Below are positions 27,530-37,030 of a stretch of 64,000 nucleotides of DNA, piece after piece. Under the pieces are notes generated by a model. That model saw nothing but the letters and a program-made list of their open reading frames with translations. It was not told where the DNA came from and searched no databases. Within the stretch, counting starts at the first letter, position 1; each line of letters begins with the position of its first letter. The stretch lies in the NCBI RefSeq assembly GCF_019795155.1, contig NZ_JAILYN010000008.1, positions 1-64,000 on the forward strand, written 5' to 3'. The position numbers were made by a program, and so were the translations under genes. This stretch comes from Marinobacterium arenosum (GTDB lineage: Bacteria; Pseudomonadota; Gammaproteobacteria; Pseudomonadales; Balneatricaceae).

Positions 27530-29524
27530 GTGACTACCATTACCGTTCCTGATATTGGCGGCGCGTCCGACGTAGATATTGTCGAAGTTTGTGTCTCTGT
27601 CGGCGACCAGGTCGCCGAGGGCGACTCGCTGATCGTGCTGGAAACCGATAAGGCGTCCATGGAAGTGCCGGCAGACAAGGCCGGCACCATCCAGAATATT
27701 CTGGTGAAGGAAGGCGATACCTGTAACGAAGGCGATGTGATCGTCGAGCTCAGCCTGTCCGGCGAAGCGGCTGCGGCCGATCCCGAACCGCTGGTTGAAG
27801 CCGACGAGGCCGACGTGGCGGTCGCCGAAGCACCGGTGGCTACGGCGCCGATTGCCGCAGCGGCTGCAGCTCCGGCAGCGGCTACCGCTGTTGAGAATGT
27901 ACTGGTGCCGGACCTGTCCGGCGCTACCGACGTCGATGTGGTGGAAGTGCTGGTCAAGGCCGGCGACACCATCAGCGAAGGCGATTCGCTGATGGTGCTG
28001 GAAACCGACAAGGCGTCGATGGAAGTACCGGCCCCGAAAGGCGGCCAGGTGGTGTCGGTCAAGATCAACGAAGGCGACACCTGTAACGAAGGCGATCTGC
28101 TGTTGGAACTGCAGGTGTCAGGGGCTGAAGCTGCAGCTCCGGCAGCGGAGGCGCCGACCCCGGCGGCTGAAGCACCGGCAGCGGCTCCGGCGGCAGCACC
28201 GGCTCCGGCAGCGGTAGCGGGCGGCGTCGAAGACGTACTGGTACCGGACCTGTCCGGCGCCAGCGATGTCGATGTGGTCGAAGTGCTGGTCAAGGCCGGC
28301 GACGAGATCAACGAAGGCGACAGCCTGATCGTACTGGAAACCGACAAGGCGTCGATGGAAGTGCCGGCGCCGAAAGGCGGTATCGTCAAAGAGGTCAAGA
28401 TCTCCGAAGGCGGCAGCTGCAACGAAGGCGACCTGATCCTGGTGCTGGAAGTTAAGGGCGCGGCTCCGGCTGCGACAGCGACCCCGGTAGCCGCACCGGC
28501 TCCGGCAGCAGCTCCGGCCAAGGCCGAAGCGCCGAAGGCGGCCCCGCAGGCGGCCCCGGCTGCTGCGGCGTCCAAGCTGTCTCCGGCCGAGCTGGAGCAG
28601 AAGAACAAGACTGTCCACGCCGGCCCGGCGGTACGTTCCCTGGCCCGCGAATTCGGCGTCGACCTGTCGCTGGTGACCGGTTCCGGTCGCATGGGGCGGA
28701 TCGTCAAAGAGGACGTCCAGGCTTACGTCAAGACTGCGCTGAAACAGCTGAAAGAGCAGCCGGCGGCAGCAGCCGTCACCAGCGGCAGCGGTATTCCGCC
28801 GATTCCGGAAGTGGACTTCAGCAAGTTCGGTGAGATCGAAGTCGAGAAGCTGAGCAAGGTCGCCAAGGTCACCCGTGACAACATGGCGCGCTGCTGGCTG
28901 AACATCCCGCACGTCACCCAGTTCGACGATGCGGATATCACCGAGCTGGAAGCGTTCCGCAAGTCGATGAAGGACGAAGCGGCCAAGGCCGGCGTCAAGC
29001 TGACCCCGCTGCCGTTCATGATCAAGGCGGTGGCCAAGGCGCTGGCGGCGAACCCGAAGTTCAACGCTTCGCTGCACGCCGACGGCGAGCACATCGTCTA
29101 CAAGAAATACATCAACATCGGCATCGCGGTAGACACTCCGAATGGCCTGATGGTGCCGGTGATCAAAGATGCCGATAAGAAGAGCATCTACGAACTGTCT
29201 AACGAAGCGATCGAACTGGCCGGCAAGGCGAAAGACCGCAAGCTGAAGCCGAACGAGATGCAGGGCGCCTGCTTTACCATCTCCAGCCTCGGCGGCATCG
29301 GCGGTACCGGTTTTACGCCGATCGTCAACGCCCCGGAAGTCGCTATCCTCGGAATCTCCAAGGCGGATATCAAGCCGCGTTGGAACGGTAAGGAATTCGA
29401 GCCGCGCACTATGCTGCCGCTCTGCCTGTCCTACGACCACCGTGCCATCAACGGTGGCGACGCAGGCCGCTTCCTTACTTACCTGAACAGTCTGCTGAGT
29501 GATATCCGTCGCTTGGCGCTGTAA
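27530..29524 (+). CDS. aceF: Dihydrolipoamide acetyltransferase (E2) with three lipoyl domains
   Basis: A 664-residue pyruvate dehydrogenase core. Three lipoyl domains carry the lipoylated lysine in ETDKASMEVP at K41, K161 and K273, joined by Ala/Pro-rich flexible linkers. A peripheral subunit-binding domain follows (VHAGPAVRSLAREFGVDLS near 365-400), then the acetyltransferase domain. Its active-site histidine is H637 in SYDHRAINGG, where Asn stands in place of the Asp of the common HxxxDG motif. I believe pseudomonad E2 proteins share this Asn, so it is not taken as a defect. The start is GTG, with GAAGAGGA upstream. Confidence 0.97.
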   Translation: MTTITVPDIGGASDVDIVEVCVSVGDQVAEGDSLIVLETDKASMEVPADKAGTIQNILVKEGDTCNEGDVIVELSLSGEAAAADPEPLVEADEADVAVAEAPVATAPIAAAAAAPAAATAVENVLVPDLSGATDVDVVEVLVKAGDTISEGDSLMVLETDKASMEVPAPKGGQVVSVKINEGDTCNEGDLLLELQVSGAEAAAPAAEAPTPAAEAPAAAPAAAPAPAAVAGGVEDVLVPDLSGASDVDVVEVLVKAGDEINEGDSLIVLETDKASMEVPAPKGGIVKEVKISEGGSCNEGDLILVLEVKGAAPAATATPVAAPAPAAAPAKAEAPKAAPQAAPAAAASKLSPAELEQKNKTVHAGPAVRSLAREFGVDLSLVTGSGRMGRIVKEDVQAYVKTALKQLKEQPAAAAVTSGSGIPPIPEVDFSKFGEIEVEKLSKVAKVTRDNMARCWLNIPHVTQFDDADITELEAFRKSMKDEAAKAGVKLTPLPFMIKAVAKALAANPKFNASLHADGEHIVYKKYINIGIAVDTPNGLMVPVIKDADKKSIYELSNEAIELAGKAKDRKLKPNEMQGACFTISSLGGIGGTGFTPIVNAPEVAILGISKADIKPRWNGKEFEPRTMLPLCLSYDHRAINGGDAGRFLTYLNSLLSDIRRLAL

Positions 29525-29552
29525 TTGGAACTCGTTTCCAATCCCTTGGCTC

Positions 29553-29580
29553 AGGCACTCTTTATGGGTGCCTTTTTTTA
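29553..29580 (+). terminator. Terminator after aceF
   Basis: Stem AGGCAC (29553-29558) and GTGCCT (29568-29573) with a 9-nt loop, followed by T6. Confidence 0.85.
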
Positions 29581-29648
29581 TTTCAAGTTTCCAGCGAACA
29601 GTGGCTGACACACGGTATGCCGTGCATCTCGGCACGGCCAGCTCACTC

Positions 29649-29718
29649 CCGTTAATTGATAGCCGTTAATTCATAGCTGTTAATTTATCGCCGTTAACTC
29701 CCCGCCGTTAACCCAACC
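29649..29718. repeat. Five 14-nt tandem repeats around CCGTTAAT
   Basis: Units starting at 29649, 29663, 29677, 29691 and 29705 share the form CCGTTAAnTnATAG; the last two diverge (CCGTTAACTCCCCG type, final unit partial). They lie between the aceF terminator and the K+ channel gene. No dyad or coding function is visible. Confidence 0.65.
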
Positions 29719-29779
29719 CCGGCCGTTCCCATATACTTATCGCGGTAAATGTTCCCATTGGACGTGACACGGGGCTGCG

Positions 29780-30133
29780 ATGGAAATTACGCTGACCTTT
29801 CTAAAGCTGTTTTTTCTGATCTGCTACCTGGCATCGCCGCTGCTGATCGGCATGGCGCTGCTGATTCTCATGCTGGGGCAGGTCGTCGGCCGGCGTGAAC
29901 GCTGGAGCCGTTTCGACGCGCTGTACTGGTCGTTCGTCACCGCCACCACGCTGGGCTACGGCGATCTGGTGCCGAGAACCAAATTGTCCAAACTGCTGGC
30001 GATGCTGATCGTCTGTATCGGAATGGTACTGATGGGGCTGGTGGTGGCCATCGGCGTGTATGCAGCCACCCAGACCTTCGCCGAGATCCACGGCATCAGC
30101 CTGCCGGCACAGCATTCGCTGTTGGTGAATTGA
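29780..30133 (+). CDS. Two-helix potassium channel family protein
   Basis: A 117-residue protein with two membrane helices (residues about 6-34 and 72-95) flanking a pore loop. The selectivity filter is T57-L58-G59-Y60-G61-D62, matching the K+ channel signature TxGYGD. There is no cytosolic RCK or nucleotide-binding domain, so it is a minimal pore that should tetramerise. The upstream SD is weak. It is convergent with ohrR and not obviously in an operon. Confidence 0.85.
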   Translation: MEITLTFLKLFFLICYLASPLLIGMALLILMLGQVVGRRERWSRFDALYWSFVTATTLGYGDLVPRTKLSKLLAMLIVCIGMVLMGLVVAIGVYAATQTFAEIHGISLPAQHSLLVN

Positions 30134-30237
30134 ACCGGCGGGGCGATACCCCGTTAGGAAATACTGAGGCGGGCCCACCCTGTTTTTCTGCTAGGCAGGT
30201 GGCCATCGGCCCTGTCAGAGCGCGGCGGCCTTATGCC

Positions 30238-30708
30238 TTATGTTTTTGCGTCGAGCGGCTGGACGCCAACCTCCTGCAGCGTCTGGCGCAGTTCATCCAG
30301 CTGCTGCTTCAATGTCAGCGCCTGTTCGACGCTCAAACCGCTGGCGCAGAGTATATGGCTCGGCACCGCCTCGGCCTGTTGTTGCAGCGCCTGACCTTCT
30401 TCAGTGAGTCGCAGGTGGATTTTGCGATCGTCCGCCTCGCTGCGCTGCCGGGTAATCAGTCCCTGGGCCTCAAGCCGCTTGATCACCGGGCTCAGGGCGC
30501 CCATATCTTGGCCGAGCCGCTTGCTCAGCTGGCTCAGGGTGATATCGTCCTGTTCCCAGAGCACCAGCATGATCAGGTACTGCGGGTAGGTCAGGCCGAG
30601 TTGCTGCAGCAACGGCTTGTACAGCTTGTTCAGGGTCAGCGACGTTGAGTAGATTGCGAAGCACAGCTGGTTGTCCAGCTTGAGGGCTTCGCAGCTCGAA
30701 TTTTCCAT
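30238..30708 (-). CDS. ohrR: OhrR, organic hydroperoxide-sensing MarR-family repressor
   Basis: A 156-residue winged-helix MarR protein. C16 in LDNQLCFAIYSTS corresponds to the peroxide-sensing cysteine of OhrR. The recognition helix lies in LSQLSKRLGQDMGALSPVIKRLEAQGLI and the wing in RSEADDRKIHLRLT. Oxidation by organic hydroperoxide releases it from the ohr promoter (family knowledge). The start at 30708 fits family length, while codons further upstream look non-coding. It lies 190 nt downstream of ohr on the same strand, with a hairpin between them. Confidence 0.92.
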   Translation of the reverse strand: MENSSCEALKLDNQLCFAIYSTSLTLNKLYKPLLQQLGLTYPQYLIMLVLWEQDDITLSQLSKRLGQDMGALSPVIKRLEAQGLITRQRSEADDRKIHLRLTEEGQALQQQAEAVPSHILCASGLSVEQALTLKQQLDELRQTLQEVGVQPLDAKT

Positions 30709-30829
30709 CCGGGTATTACCTCTGCGGCGACCAGCGCCCTGTCTTTGCGGGGAAACGAGCAGTTTAACAAACTCAGGTTGTCCACAGGGGTAAATCCGCC
30801 ACTCCGATTCTCCCCAATGAAAAAGCCGC

Positions 30830-30860
30830 AATGAGAAAACCCCGCCGGCCTGTTGGCGGG
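30830..30860 (-). terminator. Hairpin terminator after ohr
   Basis: On the minus strand CCCGCC (30860-30855), loop AACAGGCC, GGCGGG (30846-30841), then G and a short T4 run. It would partly separate ohr from ohrR. Confidence 0.6.
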
Positions 30861-30898
30861 CGGGGGCGTGTTTCGGCGATTGTTCGGGTGGGCGCCGC

Positions 30899-31318
30899 TT
30901 AGACGCGGGTGTGCAGCCTCACCTCGACGTTGCCGCGGGTGGCGTTGGAATACGGGCATACCTGGTGCGCCTGCTCGACCAGATCGTTGGCCTGCGCCTG
31001 GTCCAGCCCCGGCAGCTCGACGAACAGGTCGATATCGAGCCCGAAACCGCCCGGAATCTGACCGATACCCACCTCGGCGCGGACCGATGTATCCGCTGGA
31101 ATCTCCGCCTTCTGTTGAGAAGCGACGAACTTCAGCGCACCGATAAAGCAGGCTGAGTAGCCGGCGGCAAACAGCTGTTCCGGGTTGCTGGCCTCGCCGC
31201 CGGCACCACCGAGCTCTTTCGGGGTGGTCAGTTTCACATCCAGGATGCAGTCGCTGGAACGTGCCTGGCCGTCACGGCCGCCGGTGGAGGTAACGCTGGC
31301 TTTGTACAGTACCTGCAT
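30899..31318 (-). CDS. ohr: Organic hydroperoxide resistance protein Ohr
   Basis: A 139-residue OsmC/Ohr-family thiol peroxidase. Both catalytic cysteines are present: C57 in [12 protein letters not shown] and C121 in [13 protein letters not shown]. Ohr reduces organic hydroperoxides using lipoylated proteins such as the pyruvate dehydrogenase E2, whose gene lies only 1.4 kb away here. The ATG at 31318 has AGGAG upstream. Expression is expected to be controlled by OhrR. Confidence 0.95.
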   Translation of the reverse strand: MQVLYKASVTSTGGRDGQARSSDCILDVKLTTPKELGGAGGEASNPEQLFAAGYSACFIGALKFVASQQKAEIPADTSVRAEVGIGQIPGGFGLDIDLFVELPGLDQAQANDLVEQAHQVCPYSNATRGNVEVRLHTRV

Positions 31319-31372
31319 GATGAGTCTCCTAAGATCGATAGATTTGGGTGTTTGCACTGGATGAGTATTAGG

Positions 31373-31399
31373 TTATCGCGATAAATATTATTGCGATAA
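31373..31399. promoter_or_regulatory. Probable OhrR operators upstream of ohr
   Basis: A perfect 12-bp palindrome TTATCGCGATAA at 31373-31384 is followed at 31388-31399 by TTATTGCGATAA, the same palindrome with one mismatch. They sit 55-81 nt upstream of the ohr start in an AT-rich promoter-like stretch. Assignment to OhrR rests on position. Confidence 0.55.
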
Positions 31400-31526
31400 T
31401 TGAAATGCACTATCGCTTGGATAGTTCATCGCTATCCAATGCTTGGAGCTGCGGATATACGCGCCTGGTGTTTGGTGGGACTGGTATAAAAAGCCGAATT
31501 CTCAACGAAAAGAGAGAAGGGAGGAG

Positions 31527-31542
31527 GCGGCCATTGGGCCGC
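31527..31542 (-). terminator. Possible cobQ terminator hairpin
   Basis: GCGGCC-ATTG-GGCCGC, a perfect 6-bp stem, followed on the minus strand by a C/T-rich run and TTTT, 55 nt beyond the cobQ stop. Confidence 0.4.
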
Positions 31543-31597
31543 ACGTTGTGATACCGGATAAAGCATGCCTCTACTTCCGGCAATGGGGGGCGGGTTA

Positions 31598-33148
31598 TCA
31601 GGAGTTTGGAGCCAAAAACAGCTCTTCAATTGCAGCCATATCCAATCTATCCTCCAAACAATCCGCCAGCCGTTCCAGCGAGGCTTCGCGCAGGGCGTGG
31701 ATATCGATCCCTTCACTATTAGAAAAACCGGCCCATCGGAGCAGTTGTCCACAGGCATCGGGCTGATCGAGCAGGCCGTGCAGGTAGGTTCCGGCGATCT
31801 GGTTATCCACAGAGACCGCGCCGTCGCAGCCCTCTGCCAGCGTCATGAATGGCCGTTGCAGGGCGGGGCCCTCGGTGATGCCGGCGTGGATCTCGTAGCC
31901 CTCCAGCTGCACCGGCTCGCAATCGGGAAGCTGCAGCAGGCCCTCGGTGCGCTTGAGCTGTTTGACCGCTTTCAGTTCGGTGACATGGTCGAGTAGGCCA
32001 AAGCCGGCTTCGCTGCCGGGGGCGCCTTCGATTCCTGCCGGGTCGTCGATCCGCCGGCCCAGCATCTGGTAGCCGCCGCAGACGCCGAGCAGTTTGCCGC
32101 CGTAGCGCAGGTGGCGCTGCAGGTAGTTTTCCCAGCCGTGGTGCTTGAGCCACTGCAGGTCGCGGCGCACGTTCTTGCTGCCGGGCAGGATCACCAGATC
32201 GGCCGGCGGCGGAGTGTCCCCTTCGCCAATGAAGCTGACCGATACTTCGGGATGCTGGATCAGCGGGTCGAAATCGGTGTGGTTGCTGATCCGTGGCAGT
32301 TTCGGAATCACCACCCGTAATGCCGCGTCCTGCCTGGCGTCATGCTGGCCGAGGCCGACGCTGTCTTCGGCGTCCAGGTAGAGCCCGTCCAGGTGCGGCA
32401 CCACCCCCAGTACCGGTTTGCCGGTGCGCTGCTCCAGCCAGTCGAGGCCCGATTGCAGCAGGCTGATGTCGCCGCGGAAGCGGTTGATCACGAAGCCGAC
32501 GATCCGTGCTTGTTCGCTGGCGGACAGCAGCTCCAGGGTGCCGACCAGGTGGGCGAACACCCCGCCACGGTCGATATCGGCCACCAGGATCACCGGGCAG
32601 TCGGCCTGCTCGGCGAAGCCCATATTGGCGATGTCGTGGGCGCGCAGGTTGATCTCCGCCGGGCTGCCGGCACCCTCGACCAGTACCGCCCGGTAGCTGT
32701 CTTTTAGCCGCTGGTAGGCGTCGAATACCGCCGTGCGGGCGGTTTTTTTGTAGTCTTGGTAGGCCTGTGCCTGCATGGTGCTGATCGCTTGGCCGTGGAT
32801 GATCACCTGGCAGCCCTGCTCCGAGGTCGGCTTCAGCAGTACCGGGTTCATATCGGTGGTCGGCTCCAGCCGGCAGGCCTGCGCCTGCAATGCCTGGGCG
32901 CGGCCGATCTCGCCGCCGTCGGCGGTCACCGCGCTGTTCAGCGCCATGTTCTGCGGCTTGAACGGCGCGATGGCATGGCCGCGCCGCTGTAGCAGCCGGC
33001 ACAACCCGGCGATCAGCGTGCTCTTGCCGGCGTCGGAGGTGCAGCCCTGCACCATCAGCGTACGGCAGTCTTTTTTGAATACCGCTTCTTTAAAGGCCGT
33101 TTTTTTCAATTTTTTCAGTACGGGCGGATTGTTCAGTCGGTCGTTCAA
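31598..33148 (-). CDS. cobQ: Cobyric acid synthase (adenosylcobyrinate amidase)
   Basis: A glutamine-dependent amidotransferase that amidates four side chains of adenosylcobyrinate a,c-diamide. The N-terminal dethiobiotin-synthetase-like ATPase has [14 protein letters not shown] and [24 protein letters not shown]; the C-terminal triad-type glutaminase has [11 protein letters not shown]. Start is uncertain. TTG at 33148 overlaps the cobN stop (TTGA) and gives 516 residues with an unusual Lys-rich leader. ATG at 33055 gives 485 residues and leaves no residues ahead of the conserved MVQG, where relatives have a few. Neither has a strong SD. Last gene of cobW-cobN-cobQ. Confidence 0.93.
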   Translation of the reverse strand: MNDRLNNPPVLKKLKKTAFKEAVFKKDCRTLMVQGCTSDAGKSTLIAGLCRLLQRRGHAIAPFKPQNMALNSAVTADGGEIGRAQALQAQACRLEPTTDMNPVLLKPTSEQGCQVIIHGQAISTMQAQAYQDYKKTARTAVFDAYQRLKDSYRAVLVEGAGSPAEINLRAHDIANMGFAEQADCPVILVADIDRGGVFAHLVGTLELLSASEQARIVGFVINRFRGDISLLQSGLDWLEQRTGKPVLGVVPHLDGLYLDAEDSVGLGQHDARQDAALRVVIPKLPRISNHTDFDPLIQHPEVSVSFIGEGDTPPPADLVILPGSKNVRRDLQWLKHHGWENYLQRHLRYGGKLLGVCGGYQMLGRRIDDPAGIEGAPGSEAGFGLLDHVTELKAVKQLKRTEGLLQLPDCEPVQLEGYEIHAGITEGPALQRPFMTLAEGCDGAVSVDNQIAGTYLHGLLDQPDACGQLLRWAGFSNSEGIDIHALREASLERLADCLEDRLDMAAIEELFLAPNS

Positions 33149-36100
33149 CGGTTCTGTTCCAGTTGGTGTTCGCAGTCCAGCAGCAGGTTTTCCAGCATCT
33201 CGGCCTGCTCGCCGGGTTCGCGCCACAGGCCGCGCTGGATCGCCTCGATCAGCCGCTCCGCCATCTCGCGCAGCGCATCGGGGTTGTGTTGCTCGAGGAA
33301 GGCGCGGTTGTCGGCATCGCCAAGCAGGCTTTCACTGACCATCGCGTACTGGTAGTCGTCGATCAGGTCGGTGGTGGCGTCGTAGGCGAACAGGTAGTCC
33401 ACCGTCGCCGCCATCTCGAAGGCGCCCTTGTAGCCGTGGCGGCGCATGCCGGCCAGCCACTTCGGGTTGTTGACCCGGCTGCGGATCACCCGGTTCAGCT
33501 CTTCCTTCAGGGTGCGGATCTTCGGCGCCGCCGGATTGCTGTGGTCGCCATGGTAGACCGCCGGCAGCCGGCCGCCAATCACCCGCGCCGCATTGCTCAT
33601 GCCGCCCTGGAACTGGTAGTAGTCGTCCGAATCGAGTAGGTCGTGCTCGCGGTTGTCCTGGTTCTGCACCACCGCGTCGAGCTGGCCGAGCCGCGCCCGG
33701 AACGCGGTCCGCGCCTCGCTGCCCTCGTCCTGCTGGCCGTAGGCGTAGCCGCCCCAGTTGACGTAGGCCTCGGCCAGGTCGGCGGCGTCCTCCCAGCAGC
33801 GCTCGTCGATCAGCCCCTGCAGACCGGCGCCGTAAGCACCGGGTTTTGAGCCGAACACCCGCCAGCGCGACTGGCGGCGGGCCTGTTCGGCGTCCAGCCC
33901 CTGGTCGAGCAGCTGTTGGCGTTCGGCGGCGATCCGCGCGGCGATCGGGTTGCCGCCCGGTTCGTCGAACTCGGCCAGCGCCTGCACCGCCGCATCGAAC
34001 AACGCGATCACCTGCGGGAAGGCGTCGCGGAAGAAGCCGGACACCCGCAGGGTGACATCCACCCGTGGCCGGCCCAGCAGCATCGTCGGGATGATCTCGA
34101 AATCGGTCACCCGGTTGGAGCCGGTCGCCCATACCGGCCGTACCCCGATCAGCGCAAAGGCCTGGGCGATATCGTCGCCGCCGGTGCGCATGGTGGCGGT
34201 GCCCCAGACCGACAGGCCGATCTGCTGCGGATAGTCGCCGTGCTCCTGCAGGTGGCGCAGCACCAGCTGCTCGGCCGACTGTTGGCCCAGTGCCCAGGCG
34301 GCCGGGCTGGGGATGCTGCGGCTGTCCACCGAATAGAAATTGCGGCCGGTCGGCAGCACGTCGAGCCGGCCGCGCGACGGTGCGCCGCTGGCGCCGGGCG
34401 GCACGAAGCCGCCGGCCAGGCCGTTCAGCAGCTGGCCGATCTCCTCGCGGGCGCTGTCGCGCAGTGCCTGCGCCAGCCGGTTGTGGATAAAGTCAAATAG
34501 TGCGGCAGTACTTGGCAGCGTGGATAACTCCGCCGCCAGCGCGTCCTGGCTGTGGATCAATTGGCTTATCAACAGCCGGGCGTAACGCTCCAGCCGCTCG
34601 CGGGTGTCGCCGTCGGTGCGCCACAGGCTGCTGTCCAGCGCCAGCAACGGCGCCGGTTTCGGCCCCTGCCAGGGCTGGCGGCCTTCGGCCAGCAGCGGGT
34701 CGAACTGGGGATCGAACTCGGTTATCCCCAGGTCCTCGGCCAGGGCATGCAGGATACCGGCATCCTCTGCGTTTCCTTTATCGCCTTCACCGCTTTTGCC
34801 GCCGTTGCCACGGGGCAGCCGGCTCAGCGCGATCAGCGTGTCGATCAACTGGTCGCCCTGCGGACAGACGCCGAAGCAGTGCAGGCCGTCGCGGATCTGC
34901 GCCTCCTTCAGCTCGCACAGGTAGGCGTCCAATTCGTTCAGCACCGCGTCATCGTTCTGCCGTTCTGCTTCGCTCAACGGCAGTTCGTCGATCAGGTGGC
35001 TCTGCTGCAGCCGCTTGAGAATCTCGCCGCGCAGGTACTGCTCGCGGCGGGCATCCAGCCCCAGCGCCTGGTAGTACTCGTCGACCAACAGCTCCAGCTG
35101 CTGCAGCTCGCCGTAGCTCTCGGCGCGGGTCAGCGGCGGCATCAGGTGGTCGACGATCACCGCCTGGGCGCGCCGCTTGGCCTGAGCGCCCTCGCCGGGG
35201 TCGTTGACGATGAACGGGTAGAGGTGCGGCATAGGCCCCAATGCGACATCGGGCCAGCACTGGCCGGACAGCGCCACCCCCTTGCCGGGCAGCCACTCCA
35301 GGTTGCCGTGCTTGCCGATATGGATAAAGGCGTCGACCCGGTAGTGGTGGCGCAGCCAGAAATAGAACGCCAAATAGCTGTGCGGCGGCACCAGGTCCGG
35401 GTCGTGGTAGTTGGCGGCCAGGTCGATATTGAAGCCGCGCGCCGGCTGGATGCCGACGAAGGTCTCACCGAGTCGGATGCCGGCGATCATGATCCGCCCC
35501 TGGCGTACCTTGGGGTCGTCTTCCGGCATTCCCCAGCGTTCCAATACCGCTTGGCGGCACTCGTTCGGCAGGGCGTCGAAGTGGCGCTGGTAGTCGGCCA
35601 GCGCCAGGCTCTGCTGGCAGCCGCGTAGCCACAGGCTGTCGGCGCTGTTGGTGACGTTGCCGAGCAGCTCTTTTACTAATGCGCTGCCGTCAGCTGGTAT
35701 ATCGGATACCGGATAACCGGCCCCGGCCAGCGCCCGCAGGATCTCGACGGTGGACTGAGGGGTGTCCAGTCCGACGCCGTTGCCGATGCGGCCGTCGCGG
35801 GTCGGGTAGTTGGCCAGCACCAGCGCGATCCGCTTCTCGGCGTTGGACTTGCCGGTCAGCGCCGCCCAGCGTGCCGCCAGCTCGGCGACGAACGCCGCCC
35901 GCTCGTTATGCAGTTCGAACTGGATGGCGTCGTACTGGCAGCGCTCGCTGCGCCCGGCCGCCTCCTTGAAGGCGATCGCCCGGCTGATAATGCGGCCGTC
36001 CATCTCCGGCAGGGCGATGTTCATGGCGATATCGCGCGCCCGCAATCCCCGGCTGAACTGCTGCCAGTCGTCGCGGCTGTTGGCCGCCAGCATCACCTGC

Positions 36101-37008
36101 AGTACCGGCGCGTTGACCGCGAACAACGGCTTCGGTGCGCCGGCCGCCGGTTGCGCCAGCGCGCTGGGCGAGCCGATCGCGAAGCTGGTGGTGTTCAGCA
36201 CCACCTTGACCTCGGCCTGTGCCGCCAGCCGGTCGACCACTGCCTTGCATTCGGCGTCCTTGAGCGAGGCCACCGCCACCGCCAGTACCCGCAGGCCGGC
36301 CTGCTCCAGGCTGTGCATAAAGCCGTCAAACGCCCGCAGGTTGTCGTCCTGCAGGTGGCTGCGGTAGAACAGCAGCAGCGCCACCGGGCGACTATCGGCC
36401 TGTGGATACGCTTGGCGCCACTCGTCCAGGGTCGGCTGGCGCCACTGGCCGTCCGGCCCCGGTTGGCAGATCAGCGTGCGGGGCAGGGCGCGCGGCGGTG
36501 GCGGCTCCACCAACTGCGGCGCGAAGAAGCGCTGCTGCAGGTAGCGGAACAGATGATCGATATTGCCGGCGCCGCCCTCGCGCAGGTAGCGCCAGATCCG
36601 CTCTGCACAGTCGGCCTCGACGTTACCGGCCTCGGTCAGCTCCGGATCTGGCTGGTCGTCGCCGGGCACCAGCACCAGTCGGGCGCCGCTGCGGGCGCAG
36701 ATCGCCTGCAGTTGCTCGACGCCGTAGGGCAGATAAGCCCTGCCGCCGAGCAGCGACACCAGGATCACTTTGGCCTGCTCCAGCACCCGGTCGGCGTAGA
36801 GGTCGAACGCCGCCGGTTTCATCAGGTGCAGCAGGTTGGCCAGCCGCAGGCTGGGATAGTCCGCCGGCAGCTGCTCGGCGCGACGCGCCAGCAGCGACAG
36901 GGTGCTGTCCTGGGCGGCCAGGATCACCAGCTCGGCGGCGGTTTGCTGCAGGTCGACGATGCCCTCGTCATCGTTGAACCCGCCCGGCTTGGCGGCCAGC
37001 AGATGCAT
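33145..37008 (-). CDS. cobN: Cobaltochelatase subunit CobN
   Basis: A 1287-residue large subunit of the ATP-dependent aerobic-type cobaltochelatase, homologous to BchH/ChlH of Mg-chelatase. It inserts Co2+ into hydrogenobyrinate a,c-diamide. Recognisable segments include [36 protein letters not shown] and YAYGQQDEG. The usual CobS/CobT partners are absent; the ChlI/ChlD genes at 40.2-42.0 kb should supply the AAA+ and VWA subunits. The ATG at 37008 has a strong GGAGGAG SD and gives the N-terminus [16 protein letters not shown]. Lies 22 nt after cobW and overlaps cobQ by 4 nt if that uses TTG. Confidence 0.96.
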   Translation of the reverse strand: MHLLAAKPGGFNDDEGIVDLQQTAAELVILAAQDSTLSLLARRAEQLPADYPSLRLANLLHLMKPAAFDLYADRVLEQAKVILVSLLGGRAYLPYGVEQLQAICARSGARLVLVPGDDQPDPELTEAGNVEADCAERIWRYLREGGAGNIDHLFRYLQQRFFAPQLVEPPPPRALPRTLICQPGPDGQWRQPTLDEWRQAYPQADSRPVALLLFYRSHLQDDNLRAFDGFMHSLEQAGLRVLAVAVASLKDAECKAVVDRLAAQAEVKVVLNTTSFAIGSPSALAQPAAGAPKPLFAVNAPVLQVMLAANSRDDWQQFSRGLRARDIAMNIALPEMDGRIISRAIAFKEAAGRSERCQYDAIQFELHNERAAFVAELAARWAALTGKSNAEKRIALVLANYPTRDGRIGNGVGLDTPQSTVEILRALAGAGYPVSDIPADGSALVKELLGNVTNSADSLWLRGCQQSLALADYQRHFDALPNECRQAVLERWGMPEDDPKVRQGRIMIAGIRLGETFVGIQPARGFNIDLAANYHDPDLVPPHSYLAFYFWLRHHYRVDAFIHIGKHGNLEWLPGKGVALSGQCWPDVALGPMPHLYPFIVNDPGEGAQAKRRAQAVIVDHLMPPLTRAESYGELQQLELLVDEYYQALGLDARREQYLRGEILKRLQQSHLIDELPLSEAERQNDDAVLNELDAYLCELKEAQIRDGLHCFGVCPQGDQLIDTLIALSRLPRGNGGKSGEGDKGNAEDAGILHALAEDLGITEFDPQFDPLLAEGRQPWQGPKPAPLLALDSSLWRTDGDTRERLERYARLLISQLIHSQDALAAELSTLPSTAALFDFIHNRLAQALRDSAREEIGQLLNGLAGGFVPPGASGAPSRGRLDVLPTGRNFYSVDSRSIPSPAAWALGQQSAEQLVLRHLQEHGDYPQQIGLSVWGTATMRTGGDDIAQAFALIGVRPVWATGSNRVTDFEIIPTMLLGRPRVDVTLRVSGFFRDAFPQVIALFDAAVQALAEFDEPGGNPIAARIAAERQQLLDQGLDAEQARRQSRWRVFGSKPGAYGAGLQGLIDERCWEDAADLAEAYVNWGGYAYGQQDEGSEARTAFRARLGQLDAVVQNQDNREHDLLDSDDYYQFQGGMSNAARVIGGRLPAVYHGDHSNPAAPKIRTLKEELNRVIRSRVNNPKWLAGMRRHGYKGAFEMAATVDYLFAYDATTDLIDDYQYAMVSESLLGDADNRAFLEQHNPDALREMAERLIEAIQRGLWREPGEQAEMLENLLLDCEHQLEQNR

Positions 37009-37030
37009 CGTCCAGTCTCCTCCCGTCTGC

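Noticed and set aside
27448-28707. A 419-codon Ser/Thr/Ala-rich frame opposite the aceF linkers
   Set aside because: It mirrors the Ala/Pro-rich lipoyl linkers and has no start signal or recognisable domain.
29428-29470. Inactivated AceF because the HxxxDG aspartate is Asn
   Set aside because: I believe related pseudomonad-type E2 proteins have the same HRxIN sequence, and the rest of the domain is intact.
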